DNA of 64,000 bases from Paramagnetospirillum magneticum AMB-1 (GCF_000009985.1 NC_007626.1:2783943-2847942), one strand, 5' to 3'; counted from the stretch's first letter, positions 52,473-64,000 are shown. Notes: a model not told the origin generated them from the letters alone. Numbers and translations are program-made.

Positions 52473-52499
52473 GAACGCCGGGCGGCCGGGATTATTCCC
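52473..52499 (-). promoter_or_regulatory. Candidate autoregulated ECF promoter
   Basis: On the minus strand, about 40-67 bases before the secreted-protein ATG, GGGAAT (52494-52499) and CGTT (52474-52477) are separated by 16 bases. GGAA-type -35 with CGT-type -10 elements at this spacing are usual for ECF sigma factors, and the sigma gene is in the same operon. Tentative, because the specificity of this sigma subgroup is not known to me. Confidence 0.4.
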
Positions 52500-52516
52500 T
52501 GGGCCGAAAAATAAAT

Positions 52517-52927
52517 TCAGCCGGTCATCAGCTTCTTCAGGGCCGCCACCAGGCTTTCCTTGGTGAAAGGCTTGGCGATGTAGCCATCCACCCCCTTGGT
52601 GCGCGCCAGACGGACGTCGTCCAGGTCGGTCTTGCCGGTCAGCATGATGAACTTGAGATTGGGGTATTTGCCCTTGGCCGCTTCCAGCAAGGCAAGGCCA
52701 TCCACGTCCGGCATGACCCAGTCGCTGATGACGATGTCGGGCACGTGGTCGGCGCTGTCCAACTTGGCCAAGGCGTCGGCCCCGTCGGTGGCCGGGACCA
52801 CCTTCTTGGCGCCAAGGCCGCGCAGCAGGCTGGCCTCGAGCATGCGGGCCGAGCTCACGTCCTCCACCACCATGAATTCCTGTCCGGCCATCCAGGTGGT
52901 GAAGTCGGAATCTTCCTGCGTACTCAT
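52517..52927 (-). CDS. Single-domain CheY-like response regulator 4
   Basis: A 136-residue stand-alone receiver. FMVVEDVSSARMLEASLLRG has the acidic pair in the form ED, the phospho-acceptor is Asp69 in IVISDWVMPDVDGLALL, and Lys is in GYIAKPFTKESL. AGGAG lies nine bases before the ATG at 52927; an ATG three codons earlier would touch the Shine-Dalgarno sequence and is rejected. No kinase is adjacent, so it is an orphan receiver. Confidence 0.9.
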   Translation of the reverse strand: MSTQEDSDFTTWMAGQEFMVVEDVSSARMLEASLLRGLGAKKVVPATDGADALAKLDSADHVPDIVISDWVMPDVDGLALLEAAKGKYPNLKFIMLTGKTDLDDVRLARTKGVDGYIAKPFTKESLVAALKKLMTG

Positions 52928-52993
52928 AGCCTGCATCTCCTAAAGCCCCCCCTTTTACTTTAGTATGTTGCACCTTGGGTTTCCAGTCCTGGA

Positions 52994-53023
52994 ATTGAAA
53001 AAGGGCCCCGAAGGACCCTTTTC
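52994..53023 (-). terminator. Rho-independent terminator of ppdK
   Basis: On the minus strand AAAAGGGTCC-TTCG-GGGCCCTTTT forms a stem with a stable UUCG-type loop, followed by further T/A-rich sequence. It lies just after the ppdK stop. Confidence 0.85.
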
Positions 53024-53031
53024 CTTTTTCG

Positions 53032-55716
<2,685 letters not shown>

Positions 55717-55740
55717 GGCCGTTCTCATCCCCGATCCGTA

Positions 55741-55774
55741 AAAAGGAAACCCGCGCCACAGAGTGCGGCGCGGG
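55741..55774 (-). terminator. Terminator after glyS
   Basis: On the minus strand CCCGCGCC (55767-55774) and GGCGCGGG (55750-55757) form an 8-bp stem with a nine-base loop, followed by TTTCCTTTTT. It separates glyQS from ppdK. Confidence 0.85.
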
Positions 55775-55835
55775 CTTCATCATGCAACGTCCCAGAGGGA
55801 TTGAAAATAGGTAGTGCTGCTTTTAACGCTCGGCG

Positions 55836-57902
55836 CTAGCCTTCCACCTTGGAGAAGTCGGCCAGCCGGCCCATGGCCGAGCCGATCATGGCCAGCAGCT
55901 TCAGGCGGTTGACGCGCAGGGGCGCCTCGTCGGCATTGACCGTCACCTTGTCGAAAAAGGCGTCCACCGGGCGGCGCAAGCGGGCCAGGGCCGCCATGGC
56001 GGCGGCAAAATCCTCGGTGACCAGGGCATTGCTCACTGCCTGGCCGACATCGCTCAAGGCGTGCTCAAGCGCCTTCTCCTCGTCCTGGCGCAGCAGTTGG
56101 ATGTCGGCGTAACCCGAGAAGATCGTCCCGTCCTTCTTCTCCTCGATGCGCACGATATTGGCAGCGCGACGATAGGCGATCAGCAGGTTGGCGCCGTCGT
56201 CGGAGTCCAGGAAGGCGCCCAGGGCCTCGACCCGCTTCAGCAGGCGGACCAGATCATCCTCGCCCCCCAGGGAGAAGATGGCGGTGATGAGGTCATGACG
56301 CACGCCCTTTTCCTTCAGCGCCACCGCCAAGCGGTCGGCGAAGAAGTTCAGCAGATCGTTGGCCACCTCGCCCGGCGAATTCACCAGATTGGCCTTGTAG
56401 TGACCCGAGGCCAGGAAAATGACCTGGGACAGCGGCAGGCGCAGGCCGTTCTCCAACACCAGACGGATGATGCCCAGCGCGGCGCGGCGCAGCGCGAAGG
56501 GGTCCTTGGAACCCGTGGGTTTCTCGTTGATGGCGAAGAATCCCACCAGGGAATCAATCTTGTCGGCCAGGGCCACGGCCACGGATACCGGCGCGGTGGG
56601 GCAGGAATCGCCCGGCCCTTGGGGTGAGTAATGGGCGGCGATGGCATCGGCCACCTCGGGCGTCTCGCCGTCGTTGAGCGCGTAATAGCGCCCCATCAGG
56701 CCCTGTAGCTCAGGGAATTCGCCCACCAGTTCGGTGGAGAGATCGGCCTTGGCCAACCGGGCCGCCCGTTCCGCCACGGCCCTGTCGGCGCCGATCATGC
56801 CGGCGATGTTGCCGGCCAGGGCCGAGATCCGGTCCACCTTGTCGGCCACCGTGCCGAGGCTGGCGTAGAAGGTGCGCTCGGCCAGCTTGGGCAGGCGGGC
56901 TTCCAGCCGCTGCTTGCGGTCGGTGTCCCAGAAGAACTTGGCGTCGGACAGGCGGGCGCGGAGCACGCGCTGATTGCCCGCCACCACCGCCTTGCCCCCG
57001 TCGTCGGTCTCCATGTTGGAGATGACGATGAAGCGCGGCGCCAGGGAGCCATCGGCCTTGAGCAGCGAGAAGTACTTCTGGTGGGCGCGCATGGAGGTGA
57101 TCAGCACCTCGGCCGGCACATCCATGAACTTGTCGTCGATGGAGCCCACCAGCGGCACCGGCCACTCAACCAGACCGGTGACTTCGGCCAGCAGGCCGTC
57201 ATCAGCCTTGAGCTGAAGGCCCTCGGCCGCCGCCAGACCTTCCGCCCCCGCCAGAATGGCGTGGCGCCGCTCGACGGGGTCGAGCATCACCTTGGCGTGG
57301 CGCAGCTTGGACAGATAATCCGCGAAGTCCTTGACCCGGAACGGCTCGGGGGCCAGGAAGCGATGACCGGCGGTCATGTCGCCGGCCGTGGCCGGGCCGA
57401 AGGCCACCGGCACGATCGAGCCGTCGAACAGGGCCAGGATGGACTGGATGGGACGCACCCAGCGGATGGAATTGGCGCCCCAGCGCTGGCTCTTGGGCCA
57501 GGGGAAGGTGGCCATGGCGCCTTCGGTCACTTCCCGAAGAACCTCGGCGGTCGGACGACCCTTGCGGTTGATCACCGCGAAATAGAACACACCCTTGCCG
57601 GTGTCGCGCTGCTCCAGCTGTTCCACCGTCATGCCGGTGGACTTGAGAAAGCCCTCCATGGCCTGGGCGGGGGAGCTGACGCGCGGCCCGCGCTTTTCCT
57701 CCGACACGTCGGGACCGGCCAGGGGCAGGCCTTCGATCACCAGCACCAGACGGCGCGGCGTGACATAGGACCGGGCCGCGTCGAAGGTGATGCCGTTCTT
57801 GGCGAGACCATCGCTGACCATGCCGCGCAGGTCATCGGCGGCGCGGGCCTGCATGCGGGCGGGAATTTCCTCGGAGAAGATTTCAAGCAGGAACTCGGCC
57901 AT
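55836..57902 (-). CDS. glyS: Glycyl-tRNA synthetase beta subunit
   Basis: A 688-residue beta subunit of the bacterial alpha2-beta2 glycyl-tRNA synthetase. The N-terminus [20 protein letters not shown] is the family signature. [20 protein letters not shown] and [27 protein letters not shown] are conserved internal blocks, and the C-terminal helical part resembles an anticodon-binding domain. It recognises tRNA-Gly while GlyQ carries the active site. Start at 57902 is four bases after the glyQ stop. Confidence 0.96.
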
Positions 57903-57906
57903 GGCT

Positions 57907-58791
57907 TCAGCCCTCCTTTCCGGTGGTGCGGGAAGCCAGCCAGCCTTCGCAGCAGGCCTTGGCCAGGGCACGGACGCGGCCGATATAGGCCTGGCGCTCG
58001 GTGACCGAGATCACGCCGCGGGCGTCCAGCAGGTTGAAGCGATGGCTCGCCTTGATGCACTGGTCGTAGGCGGGCAAGGCCACGCCCTTCTCCAGCAGGT
58101 TCTTGCACTCCTTCTCGGCGTCGAGGAAGTGCTGCAACAGCATGTCGGTGTCGGCATGCTCGAAATTATGGGCGGAATATTCCTTTTCCGCCTGCAGGAA
58201 CACGTCGCCATAGGTGACGCCGTCGCCGTTGAAATCCAGGTCATAGACGTTCTCGACGCCCTGGATATACATGGCCAGGCGCTCCAGGCCGTAGGTCAGC
58301 TCCACGGCGACGGGGTCGCATTCGATGCCGCCCACCTGCTGGAAATAGGTGAACTGGGTCACCTCCATGCCGTCGCACCACACTTCCCAGCCCAGGCCCC
58401 AGGCGCCCAGCGTCGGGCTCTCCCAGTCGTCCTCGACGAAGCGGATGTCATGGGCCAGCGGGTCGACGCCCAGGCGCCGCAGGCTTTCCAGGTACAGTTC
58501 CTGGGCATTGGGCGGCGAGGGCTTCAACAGCACCTGATACTGGTAGTAATGCTGCAGCCGGTTGGGGTTCTCGCCATAGCGGCCGTCCTTGGGACGGCGC
58601 GACGGCTGGACATAGGCGCACTTCCAATGGTCCGGACCCAGCGCGCGCAGCGTGGTGGCCGGATGGAAGGTCCCGGCGCCCACCTCCATGTCGTAAGGCT
58701 GGAGGATGACGCAGCCCTGCTCGGCCCAGAAGGCCTGCAAGGTGAGGATCAGGCTTTGGAAGCTCGGCTTCTTGGTCCCGACAATGCCCAT
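57907..58791 (-). CDS. glyQ: Glycyl-tRNA synthetase alpha subunit
   Basis: A 294-residue catalytic class II subunit. [20 protein letters not shown] and [20 protein letters not shown] form the conserved N-terminus; [20 protein letters not shown] and [20 protein letters not shown] carry active-site residues. I chose the ATG at 58791, which gives the usual family start ([12 protein letters not shown]). It is the first gene of the glyQS pair. Confidence 0.96.
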
Positions 58792-58876
58792 GGAAAACCG
58801 CCATTCAATCAGGTTGCAGCAAAATCGCCGCAACCCTAGCTTCGCGGCCGGACAGGGTCAAGGGCGGGGCCGGTTT

Positions 58877-60844
58877 TCATGCGGCCTGACGCCGCCAACC
58901 CTCCAGACGGCTTTCCAATCCCGCTTGGGTCGTGTCGTCCAGGGCGAATTGCAGATGGGTGTGCCCCCCTTCCACGGCCACCACCCGGGCGCGGATCGCC
59001 GCGCCGCCATCCAGCGACACCTTCACCGCCACCCCCGACTGCAGCCCAAGATCCACGTCGAGACAGGCGCCGCCCGCCGAAAGATCCTGGGTACGATACG
59101 GGCGGCCATCGATCACCACGGGGATGGATACCGGGAAGCGCTCGAACTGCCGGCGATTGCCGGTCTGGCGCAGCGCCTGGAGAAAGTCCTTGATATCCGA
59201 CGCCAGTTCCGCCGTCCGCGTGTTCAAGTCGTTGGCGGTGGCAAATACCTGCTGGGCGGAATCGCCGGTGGTTCCTGCGCCGGCGCTGACCTCGGTGATG
59301 GTTTCGGTCACGCTGCGCGTGCCGATGGAGGCCTCGTGCACATTGCGGGCGATTTCATGGGTGGCGGCGCTTTGCTCCTCCACCGCCGTGGCGATGGCCG
59401 AGGCCGTCTCGTGGACGGTGGCGATGGTCTCGCCGATGGCGCGCACCGCCTCGGCCGTCTCGCGGCTGACATCCTGGACCGCCTGGATGTGGACGCCGAT
59501 CTCTTCGGTGGCCTTGGCGGTCTGGTTGGCGAGATTCTTCACCTCATTGGCGACCACGGCGAAGCCCTTGCCCGCCTCGCCCGCCCGAGCGGCCTCGATG
59601 GTGGCGTTGAGCGCCAGCAGATTGGTCTGCGACGCGATGTCGTTGATGATGCCGGCGATGGCGCCGATCCGCCCCGTCGCCACCGACAGCCCCTGGACGA
59701 TCTCGTCGATATGGTGCACGTCGTTGGCCGCCCGTTCGGCTATCTGGGTGGAGCGCGAGACCTGCGCGGCGATTTCGCCTTGCGAGGCAGACATCTCCTC
59801 GGCGGCGGCGGCGACGGTCTCCACATTGACCGAGGCCTGCTCGGCGGCGGCGGCCACGCTGGAGGCGTTGCGGCTGGTGCCGTCGGCGACATGGGTGAGG
59901 GATTCCGCGGCCAGACGCAATTGCGAAGTCGAGGTCGACACCGTGTGGAGCACGCCCTCGACACTCTGGTTGAAATCGGCGGTCAGGCGCTCGATGGCCT
60001 CCTGCCGACGGTTGCGGGCCTCCTGGTCGGCCAGGCTCTCGGCCTCCAACTGGCGCTTTTCGATGGCGTTGCGCTTGAAGACCGCCACCGCCTCGGCCAT
60101 TTCGCCGATCTCGTCGCGGGCGCCGTCCAGTTCCACCTCGGCCTCGAGGTCCCCCTCGGCCAGACGCAGCATGGTCTCGGCCTGCCGGTGGACCCTTGAT
60201 CCGATACGCATGCCGATCCAGGCCGAGACGCCGGTCACCAGGGCCAGAATGGCCAGGGCGATCAATCCAACCTTGACCACGGCGGCACGGGTAACGGCCT
60301 CCACATCGTCGATATAGACCCCGGTGCCGATCCCCCAGCCCCAGGGGGCATAAGGAATGATCTGGGCGAGCTTGGGCGAATCATACGAATCCGCCCCCGG
60401 CCGGCGGCCGACATAGTCCACCAGCCCTCCCCCGCTCCGCCCGGCATCGACGAAGGCGCGATAGATGAACTTGCCGGCGGAATCCTTCACCTCCAGCATG
60501 CTCTTGCCCACTTCCTTGGGACGGAAGGGATGCATCAGCAGCTTGCCCTCCAGGTCATTGACCCAAAGGTAGTTGTCGCCGTCGAAGCGGATCATGCCGA
60601 TGGCCTCCAGCGCCGCGGCCTTGGCCGCGTCCTCGCTCATCTCGCCCTTCCGGGCCTTGCCGTGATAGGCCTCGGCGACCTTCATGGCGGATTCCACGAC
60701 ACTGTGGATCTGGACCCGGCGCGTTTCCAGCTGTCCGTTGCGGACGGTCAGGACGGTCACCACGGCAAAAGCGAAAAGCCCGAGGGCCGCCAGGGCGGGA
60801 ATGGCCAACAGCCGAAACCGCAACGATATAGCCCGACCAGACAT
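58877..60844 (-). CDS. Methyl-accepting chemotaxis protein with sCache and C-terminal PilZ domain
   Basis: A 655-residue transducer. The first helix is at about 10-32. A periplasmic single Cache domain follows (about 40-190; FDGDNYLWVNDLEGKLLMHP and YAPWGWGIGTGVYIDDVEAV), then a second helix (about 193-215), HAMP, and the signalling hairpin with INDIASQTNLLALNATIEAA. Residues 564-655 are a PilZ domain: RRQFER and DLSAGG are the c-di-GMP-binding motifs RxxxR and (D/N)xSxxG. A chemoreceptor of this type can be tuned by cyclic-di-GMP, as known for Tlp1 of Azospirillum. Start at 60844 chosen over an ATG eight codons upstream, since MSGRAISLRFRLL leads straight into the first helix. Confidence 0.93.
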   Translation of the reverse strand: MSGRAISLRFRLLAIPALAALGLFAFAVVTVLTVRNGQLETRRVQIHSVVESAMKVAEAYHGKARKGEMSEDAAKAAALEAIGMIRFDGDNYLWVNDLEGKLLMHPFRPKEVGKSMLEVKDSAGKFIYRAFVDAGRSGGGLVDYVGRRPGADSYDSPKLAQIIPYAPWGWGIGTGVYIDDVEAVTRAAVVKVGLIALAILALVTGVSAWIGMRIGSRVHRQAETMLRLAEGDLEAEVELDGARDEIGEMAEAVAVFKRNAIEKRQLEAESLADQEARNRRQEAIERLTADFNQSVEGVLHTVSTSTSQLRLAAESLTHVADGTSRNASSVAAAAEQASVNVETVAAAAEEMSASQGEIAAQVSRSTQIAERAANDVHHIDEIVQGLSVATGRIGAIAGIINDIASQTNLLALNATIEAARAGEAGKGFAVVANEVKNLANQTAKATEEIGVHIQAVQDVSRETAEAVRAIGETIATVHETASAIATAVEEQSAATHEIARNVHEASIGTRSVTETITEVSAGAGTTGDSAQQVFATANDLNTRTAELASDIKDFLQALRQTGNRRQFERFPVSIPVVIDGRPYRTQDLSAGGACLDVDLGLQSGVAVKVSLDGGAAIRARVVAVEGGHTHLQFALDDTTQAGLESRLEGWRRQAA

Positions 60845-61022
60845 TTCGCCCTCCCGATTGCAAAACAACCCTTTTGTATTAGTGGTTTTCCGAGGGGTCA
60901 GGGAAGCGTGAAACTTGGAGGCCTTCTATGCTGAAATGTGGGGAGACGGCATGGCGGGGCTGACGCTCCCCGCCCCGGCATGTATGATCCGCCCCCAAAC
61001 GGCAATCGAGACACAGGCTGAC

Positions 61023-61580
61023 ATGACACAGGAAATGGCGATTCCCATGCCGCCCGAAGAGGGCATGAAGCTCAATATCGGTGGAATCGTCCGGAGTCCC
61101 GGCTGGACCATCCTCAACGTGGTCCCCGGCCCCCATGTGGACATCCTGGGGACCTGCACCGATCTCAGCATGATCGCCAGCGCCAGCTGCTCCGTGGTCT
61201 ATGCCTCGCACGTCATGGAACATCTCGGCTACAACGGCGAACTGCAAAAGGCGCTGGCCGAGTGCCATCGCGTGCTGAAGCCCGGCGGGCATCTGCTGGT
61301 CAGCGTGCCCGACCTGGACGTGCTGTGCCGCCTGTTCATCGACCCCGATTCCGGCCCGCAGGACCGCTTCATGATCATGCGCATGATGTTCGGCGGCCGC
61401 ACCGACGCCCACGATGTCCATGTAACGGGGCTCAGCATCGACATTCTCGGCAGCTTCGTGAAGGAGGCGGGCTTCGCCAACGGCTTCCGGGTCGCCGATT
61501 TCGGCCTGTTCCTGGACACCAGCACCCAGGTCCACAAGGGCAGGCCCATCAGCCTGAATCTGGTCGCCATCAAGGGCTGA
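61023..61580 (+). CDS. SAM-dependent methyltransferase-like protein
   Basis: A 185-residue protein related to type 11 methyltransferases. GWTILNVVPGPHVDILGTCT corresponds to the region around motif I, but the usual GxGxG glycine loop is not present. VVYASHVMEHLGYNGELQKA and ALAECHRVLKPGGHLLVSVP are typical post-I and motif III blocks. Because motif I is degenerate, the protein may have lost SAM binding or act on glycans (related short proteins occur in polysaccharide clusters). The start is uncertain; ATGs at 60951, 60984, 61023 and 61050 are in frame. Confidence 0.7.
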   Translation: MTQEMAIPMPPEEGMKLNIGGIVRSPGWTILNVVPGPHVDILGTCTDLSMIASASCSVVYASHVMEHLGYNGELQKALAECHRVLKPGGHLLVSVPDLDVLCRLFIDPDSGPQDRFMIMRMMFGGRTDAHDVHVTGLSIDILGSFVKEAGFANGFRVADFGLFLDTSTQVHKGRPISLNLVAIKG

Positions 61581-61659
61581 CGCCGCCCCCTCGGTTCCCC
61601 CGTTGAGCCTTGCTTCAGGACGGGTTAACCTGAGGGTGTAGCCAAAGGGGGAAACAACC

Positions 61660-62082
61660 ATGGCCATTGCCTGGGAAGAAACGCTCAAGGTCGGCGATAT
61701 CGAAATCGATGCCGATCACAAGGAACTCATCGGACTGATCAACGACTTCGAGGCCAAAGCCAAGGCTCCGGAGGGTGTGGACAAGCATGTCATTCAGGTG
61801 ACGCTGGAGCGGCTGCAGCTCTATGCCTACGACCACTTCGCCCGCGAGGAGTACATCCAGGCGGTCGCCAAGTATGACGGGCTGGAGGAGAACAAGCGCC
61901 AGCACGCCGCCCTGCGCAAGACCTTGGGCGACTACATCGCCAAGTTCAACGCCGGCGAATACGCCGATCTCAAGGTGGCGGCTGGCGAGATGTCGGGCTT
62001 CCTGAACCACTGGCTGATGAACCACATCCTGGAAACCGACCTCAAGATGAAGGGCAAAATGAAGGTCGAGCAGTGGCGCTGA
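61660..62082 (+). CDS. Bacteriohemerythrin-like protein lacking one iron ligand
   Basis: A 140-residue four-helix hemerythrin-domain protein that would bind oxygen at a diiron site. Ligands seen are His20 (DADHKEL), His59 and Glu63 (YDHFAREE), His82 (KRQHAAL), His122 and Asp127 (NHILETD). In the canonical HxxxH pair of the third helix the first histidine is replaced by Asn78 (ENKRQH), so only six of the seven usual ligands are present. Single-domain hemerythrins are numerous in microaerophilic magnetospirilla. It lies among chemoreceptors, without an obvious operon. Confidence 0.85.
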   Translation: MAIAWEETLKVGDIEIDADHKELIGLINDFEAKAKAPEGVDKHVIQVTLERLQLYAYDHFAREEYIQAVAKYDGLEENKRQHAALRKTLGDYIAKFNAGEYADLKVAAGEMSGFLNHWLMNHILETDLKMKGKMKVEQWR

Positions 62083-62111
62083 GGCGCTGAGCCGACCCGG
62101 CCTCATACCAT

Positions 62112-62134
62112 CGGCAGGGCTTCCGCCCTGCCGG
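62112..62134. terminator. Hairpin after the hemerythrin gene
   Basis: CGGCAGGGC-TTC-GCCCTGCCG is a perfect 9-bp stem about 30 bases after the stop codon. There is only a weak T run (GATTTGG), so it is either a terminator or an mRNA 3' stabiliser. Confidence 0.55.
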
Positions 62135-62177
62135 ATTTGGCCTACCTGAGAGGAAACGCCTCACGGGGAGCGCCGGA

Positions 62178-62876
62178 ATGATCGACCTCTATTACTGGAC
62201 CACGCCCAACGGGCACAAGATCACCATCTTCCTGGAAGAGGCCGGCCTGGCCTATCGCATCCGTCCGGTCAACATCTCCAAGGGCGAGCAGTTCCAGCCC
62301 GATTTCCTGCGCATCTCCCCCAACAACCGCATGCCGGCCATCGTCGACGACGAACCGGCCGATGGCGGCGCGCCGCTCTCCGTATTCGAGTCCGGCGCCA
62401 TCCTGGTCTATCTCGCCGAAAAGTGCGGCCGTTTCCTGCCCGCCGACGCGCGGGGGCGTGCCACCACGCTGCAATGGCTGTTCTGGCAGATGGGCGGATT
62501 GGGGCCCATGCTGGGCCAGAATCACCACTTCGTCCAATACGCTCCGGAAAAAATCCCCTACGCCATCGACCGCTACGTCAAGGAGACCAACCGCCTGTAT
62601 GGCGTCCTGGACCGCCGCCTGGCCGACAGCGAATTCATGGCCGGCGAGTATTCCATCGCCGACATGGCATCCTATCCCTGGATCGTGCCTTGGGAACGCC
62701 AGGGCCAGAACCTGGATGACTTTCCCAACCTGAAGCGGTGGTTCAACGCCATCGCCGCCCGGCCGGCGGTTCAGAGGGCCTATGCCCGCGCCGACGAGGT
62801 CAATACCCAGCGCGTGGTCACCGAAGAGGCAAAAAAAGTCCTGTTCGGGCAAACCGCGGCTATCCCGGGAACCTGA
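62178..62876 (+). CDS. Glutathione S-transferase family protein (YfcG/Nu-type)
   Basis: A 232-residue GST. The thioredoxin-like N-domain (about 1-85) starts IDLYYWTTPNGHKITIFLEE and has the cis-Pro region NNRMPAIVDD and the glutathione-binding VFESGAILVYLAEK. The helical C-domain (about 95-215) has YSIADMASYPWIVPWERQ with the N-capping box. The TTPNGHK sequence is typical of the YfcG/Ure2-like disulfide-bond oxidoreductase group, which uses Thr/Asn rather than a catalytic Cys. Confidence 0.92.
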   Translation: MIDLYYWTTPNGHKITIFLEEAGLAYRIRPVNISKGEQFQPDFLRISPNNRMPAIVDDEPADGGAPLSVFESGAILVYLAEKCGRFLPADARGRATTLQWLFWQMGGLGPMLGQNHHFVQYAPEKIPYAIDRYVKETNRLYGVLDRRLADSEFMAGEYSIADMASYPWIVPWERQGQNLDDFPNLKRWFNAIAARPAVQRAYARADEVNTQRVVTEEAKKVLFGQTAAIPGT

Positions 62877-63171
62877 CCCTGACGGAAAGGGATAGGCCAC
62901 AGATAATCACGCATAAAAAAAACATGTTTCGCCCACGACTTCATACCTAGACGAACCGCATAGCGTCTTACCCTAATATACGCTCAATGAAATTAAGATC
63001 GTCTGGCAGAATGTTGTCTATCCCCTCCCCGCCAACGTCACACCTTGATTTTGTAACAATCCGTGACAACGATATTTCCTCTGCGTCGATCCCCGTCCAA
63101 CGTTTGACATATGCTGCCCGTTGCGATTTAGTTGCAGCGCAGCAACTGGACATATTGACTCGAGGGCGGTC
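62877..63171 (+). other. AT-rich intergenic region before the broken chemoreceptor
   Basis: About 295 bases without a gene and noticeably lower in GC than the rest. It holds the sigma-70-like promoter at 63104-63132 and a small hairpin AGTTGC-AGCGCA-GCAACT (63130-63147) covering the expected transcription start. I see no other organised feature. Confidence 0.5.
63104..63132 (+). promoter_or_regulatory. Sigma-70-type promoter of the chemoreceptor pseudogene
   Basis: TTGACA (63104-63109) is a perfect -35, followed after 17 bases by TTTAGT (63127-63132), four of six matches to the -10. The start codon is about 40 bases downstream. Confidence 0.5.
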
Positions 63172-64000
63172 ATGACGTGGCTTGACGACAGGCGAATTGG
63201 AACAAAAATCGGATTGATCGTGGCAGCAGCCTTCTTCGGCATGTGCCTGATCTTTGTCGGCGCACTGGACATGCTGAATGGGGAGGTATTGTCCGGACGC
63301 AAGACCAAGGTCAAGGATCTGGTCGACAGTGCCGCCGGCATCATCGCCGCCTACGAGGCCGATGCCAAGGCGGGCCGCCTGCCCGAGGTCGACGCCAAGG
63401 CCGCCGCCCGCCGCGACGTCGCCGCCCTTCGCTATGGCGACAACGACTATTTCTGGATTCATGATCTTGGCGGCCACATGGTCATGCACCCCATCAAGCC
63501 GGATCTGGACGGCGCCAGCGTCGGCGACATGAAGGATGCCAACGGGCAGCCGCTGTTCGTGCGCATGAACGAGTTGGTCAAGGCCCGGGGGGCCGACTTC
63601 CATTACTACGACTGGCCCAAGCCCGGCTCCCCCAAGCCGGTGCGCAAGGTCTCCTACGTCAAGCTCAACCCCGGCTGGGGCTGGGTGGTCGGCACCGGCA
63701 TCTACCTGGACGACGTGGACGCTGCCTTCTGGTCCAGCGCCCTGTAGTGCGGCCTGGGCGTGGTGCTGCTGACCGACACTGGTCATCGCCGTCTCCATCC
63801 TGGTGGCACGACGCATCACCCGTCCGCTGGTCAATCTTTCCACCGTTATGGCCGAGCTGTCCCGCAAGGAATTCCAAAGGGAGGTTCCCGCCCAGTCCCG
63901 CAAGGACGAAGTCGGCGACATGGCCCGCACCGTCGAGATTTTCAAGGAAGGCCTGATCCGTGCCGAACAATTGGCCGCCGAGCAGCGCGAGGCGGAGTGG
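63172..64000 (+). pseudogene. Chemoreceptor (MCP) gene broken by a stop and a frameshift; 3' end beyond window
   Basis: The first 191 codons encode an MCP N-terminus: a helix at about 10-32 (IGLIVAAAFFGMCLIFVGAL) and a single Cache domain (YGDNDYFWIHDLGGHMVMHP; NPGWGWVVGTGIYLDDVDAA). Translation stops at TAG 63745-63747, exactly where the second membrane helix should begin (CGLGVVLLT follows the stop in frame). By 63782 the coding frame has shifted by +1 and continues VIAVSILVARRITRPLVNLS into a HAMP domain (AELSRKEFQREVPAQ, DEVGDMARTVEIF) that stays open to the edge. Two lesions within 40 bases mean a pseudogene or a sequencing error cluster. Confidence 0.82.

Overview
The window is GC-rich DNA with tightly packed, often overlapping genes. 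It looks like a chromosomal segment of a free-living alphaproteobacterium of the Rhodospirillaceae/Magnetospirillum type. This placement is an inference from gene content: a nitrogen-fixation-type Rnf complex, many PAS/Cache kinases, chemoreceptors, a hemerythrin-like protein and glyQS-ppdK linkage. I saw no tRNA, rRNA, CRISPR array, transposase or phage gene.

Layout. (1) 1-13085: a carboxylate/acyl-CoA catabolic island. It holds a crotonase (cut by the left edge), an IclR regulator, an acyl-CoA dehydrogenase, an acyl-CoA ligase, a complete branched-chain-type ABC importer (binding protein, two permeases, two ATPases), a thioesterase, a nitronate-monooxygenase-like flavoprotein, an unknown membrane protein and a CaiB-type CoA transferase. 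A TPR/O-GlcNAc-transferase-like protein follows and ends at a strong hairpin. (2) 15319-22938: an rnf operon, apbE-rseC-rnfABCDGEH plus an unknown 137-aa gene. It is preceded by a near-perfect sigma-54 -24/-12 promoter and a TGT-N10-ACA NifA-type site, so it probably feeds low-potential electrons to nitrogenase. (3) 23007-28194 (minus): a polyamine-type ABC operon potFGHI whose last gene overlaps a KefB-type antiporter. (4) 28414-34210: actP with its DUF485 partner, divergent from a Cache/PAS hybrid kinase and an OmpR-type regulator. (5) 34341-40329: a dihaem cytochrome c, then an acyl-CoA ligase, etfB, etfA and a long acyl-CoA dehydrogenase. (6) 40613-45580: a compact signalling island with two related CheY/PAS-kinase pairs around a CheX-like phosphatase, plus a third CheY. 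(7) 45577-47415: two convergent cobalamin genes. (8) 47474-52927 (minus): an Rcp1-like regulator with a large Cache/PAS kinase, an ECF sigma/anti-sigma/secreted-protein module and a single-domain regulator. (9) 53032-58791 (minus): ppdK, glyS, glyQ. (10) 58877-64000: a Cache chemoreceptor with a C-terminal PilZ domain, a methyltransferase-like protein, a hemerythrin-like protein lacking one iron ligand, a GST, and a second chemoreceptor broken by a stop codon and a frameshift at its second membrane segment, running off the right edge.

The most notable signals are the NifA/sigma-54-type control region of rnf with its unknown last gene, the duplicated CheY-PAS kinase-CheX module with a shared Cys-x10-Cys-x2-Cys PAS motif, and three families of intergenic palindromic repeats, several of which end next to start codons or inside a coding end.
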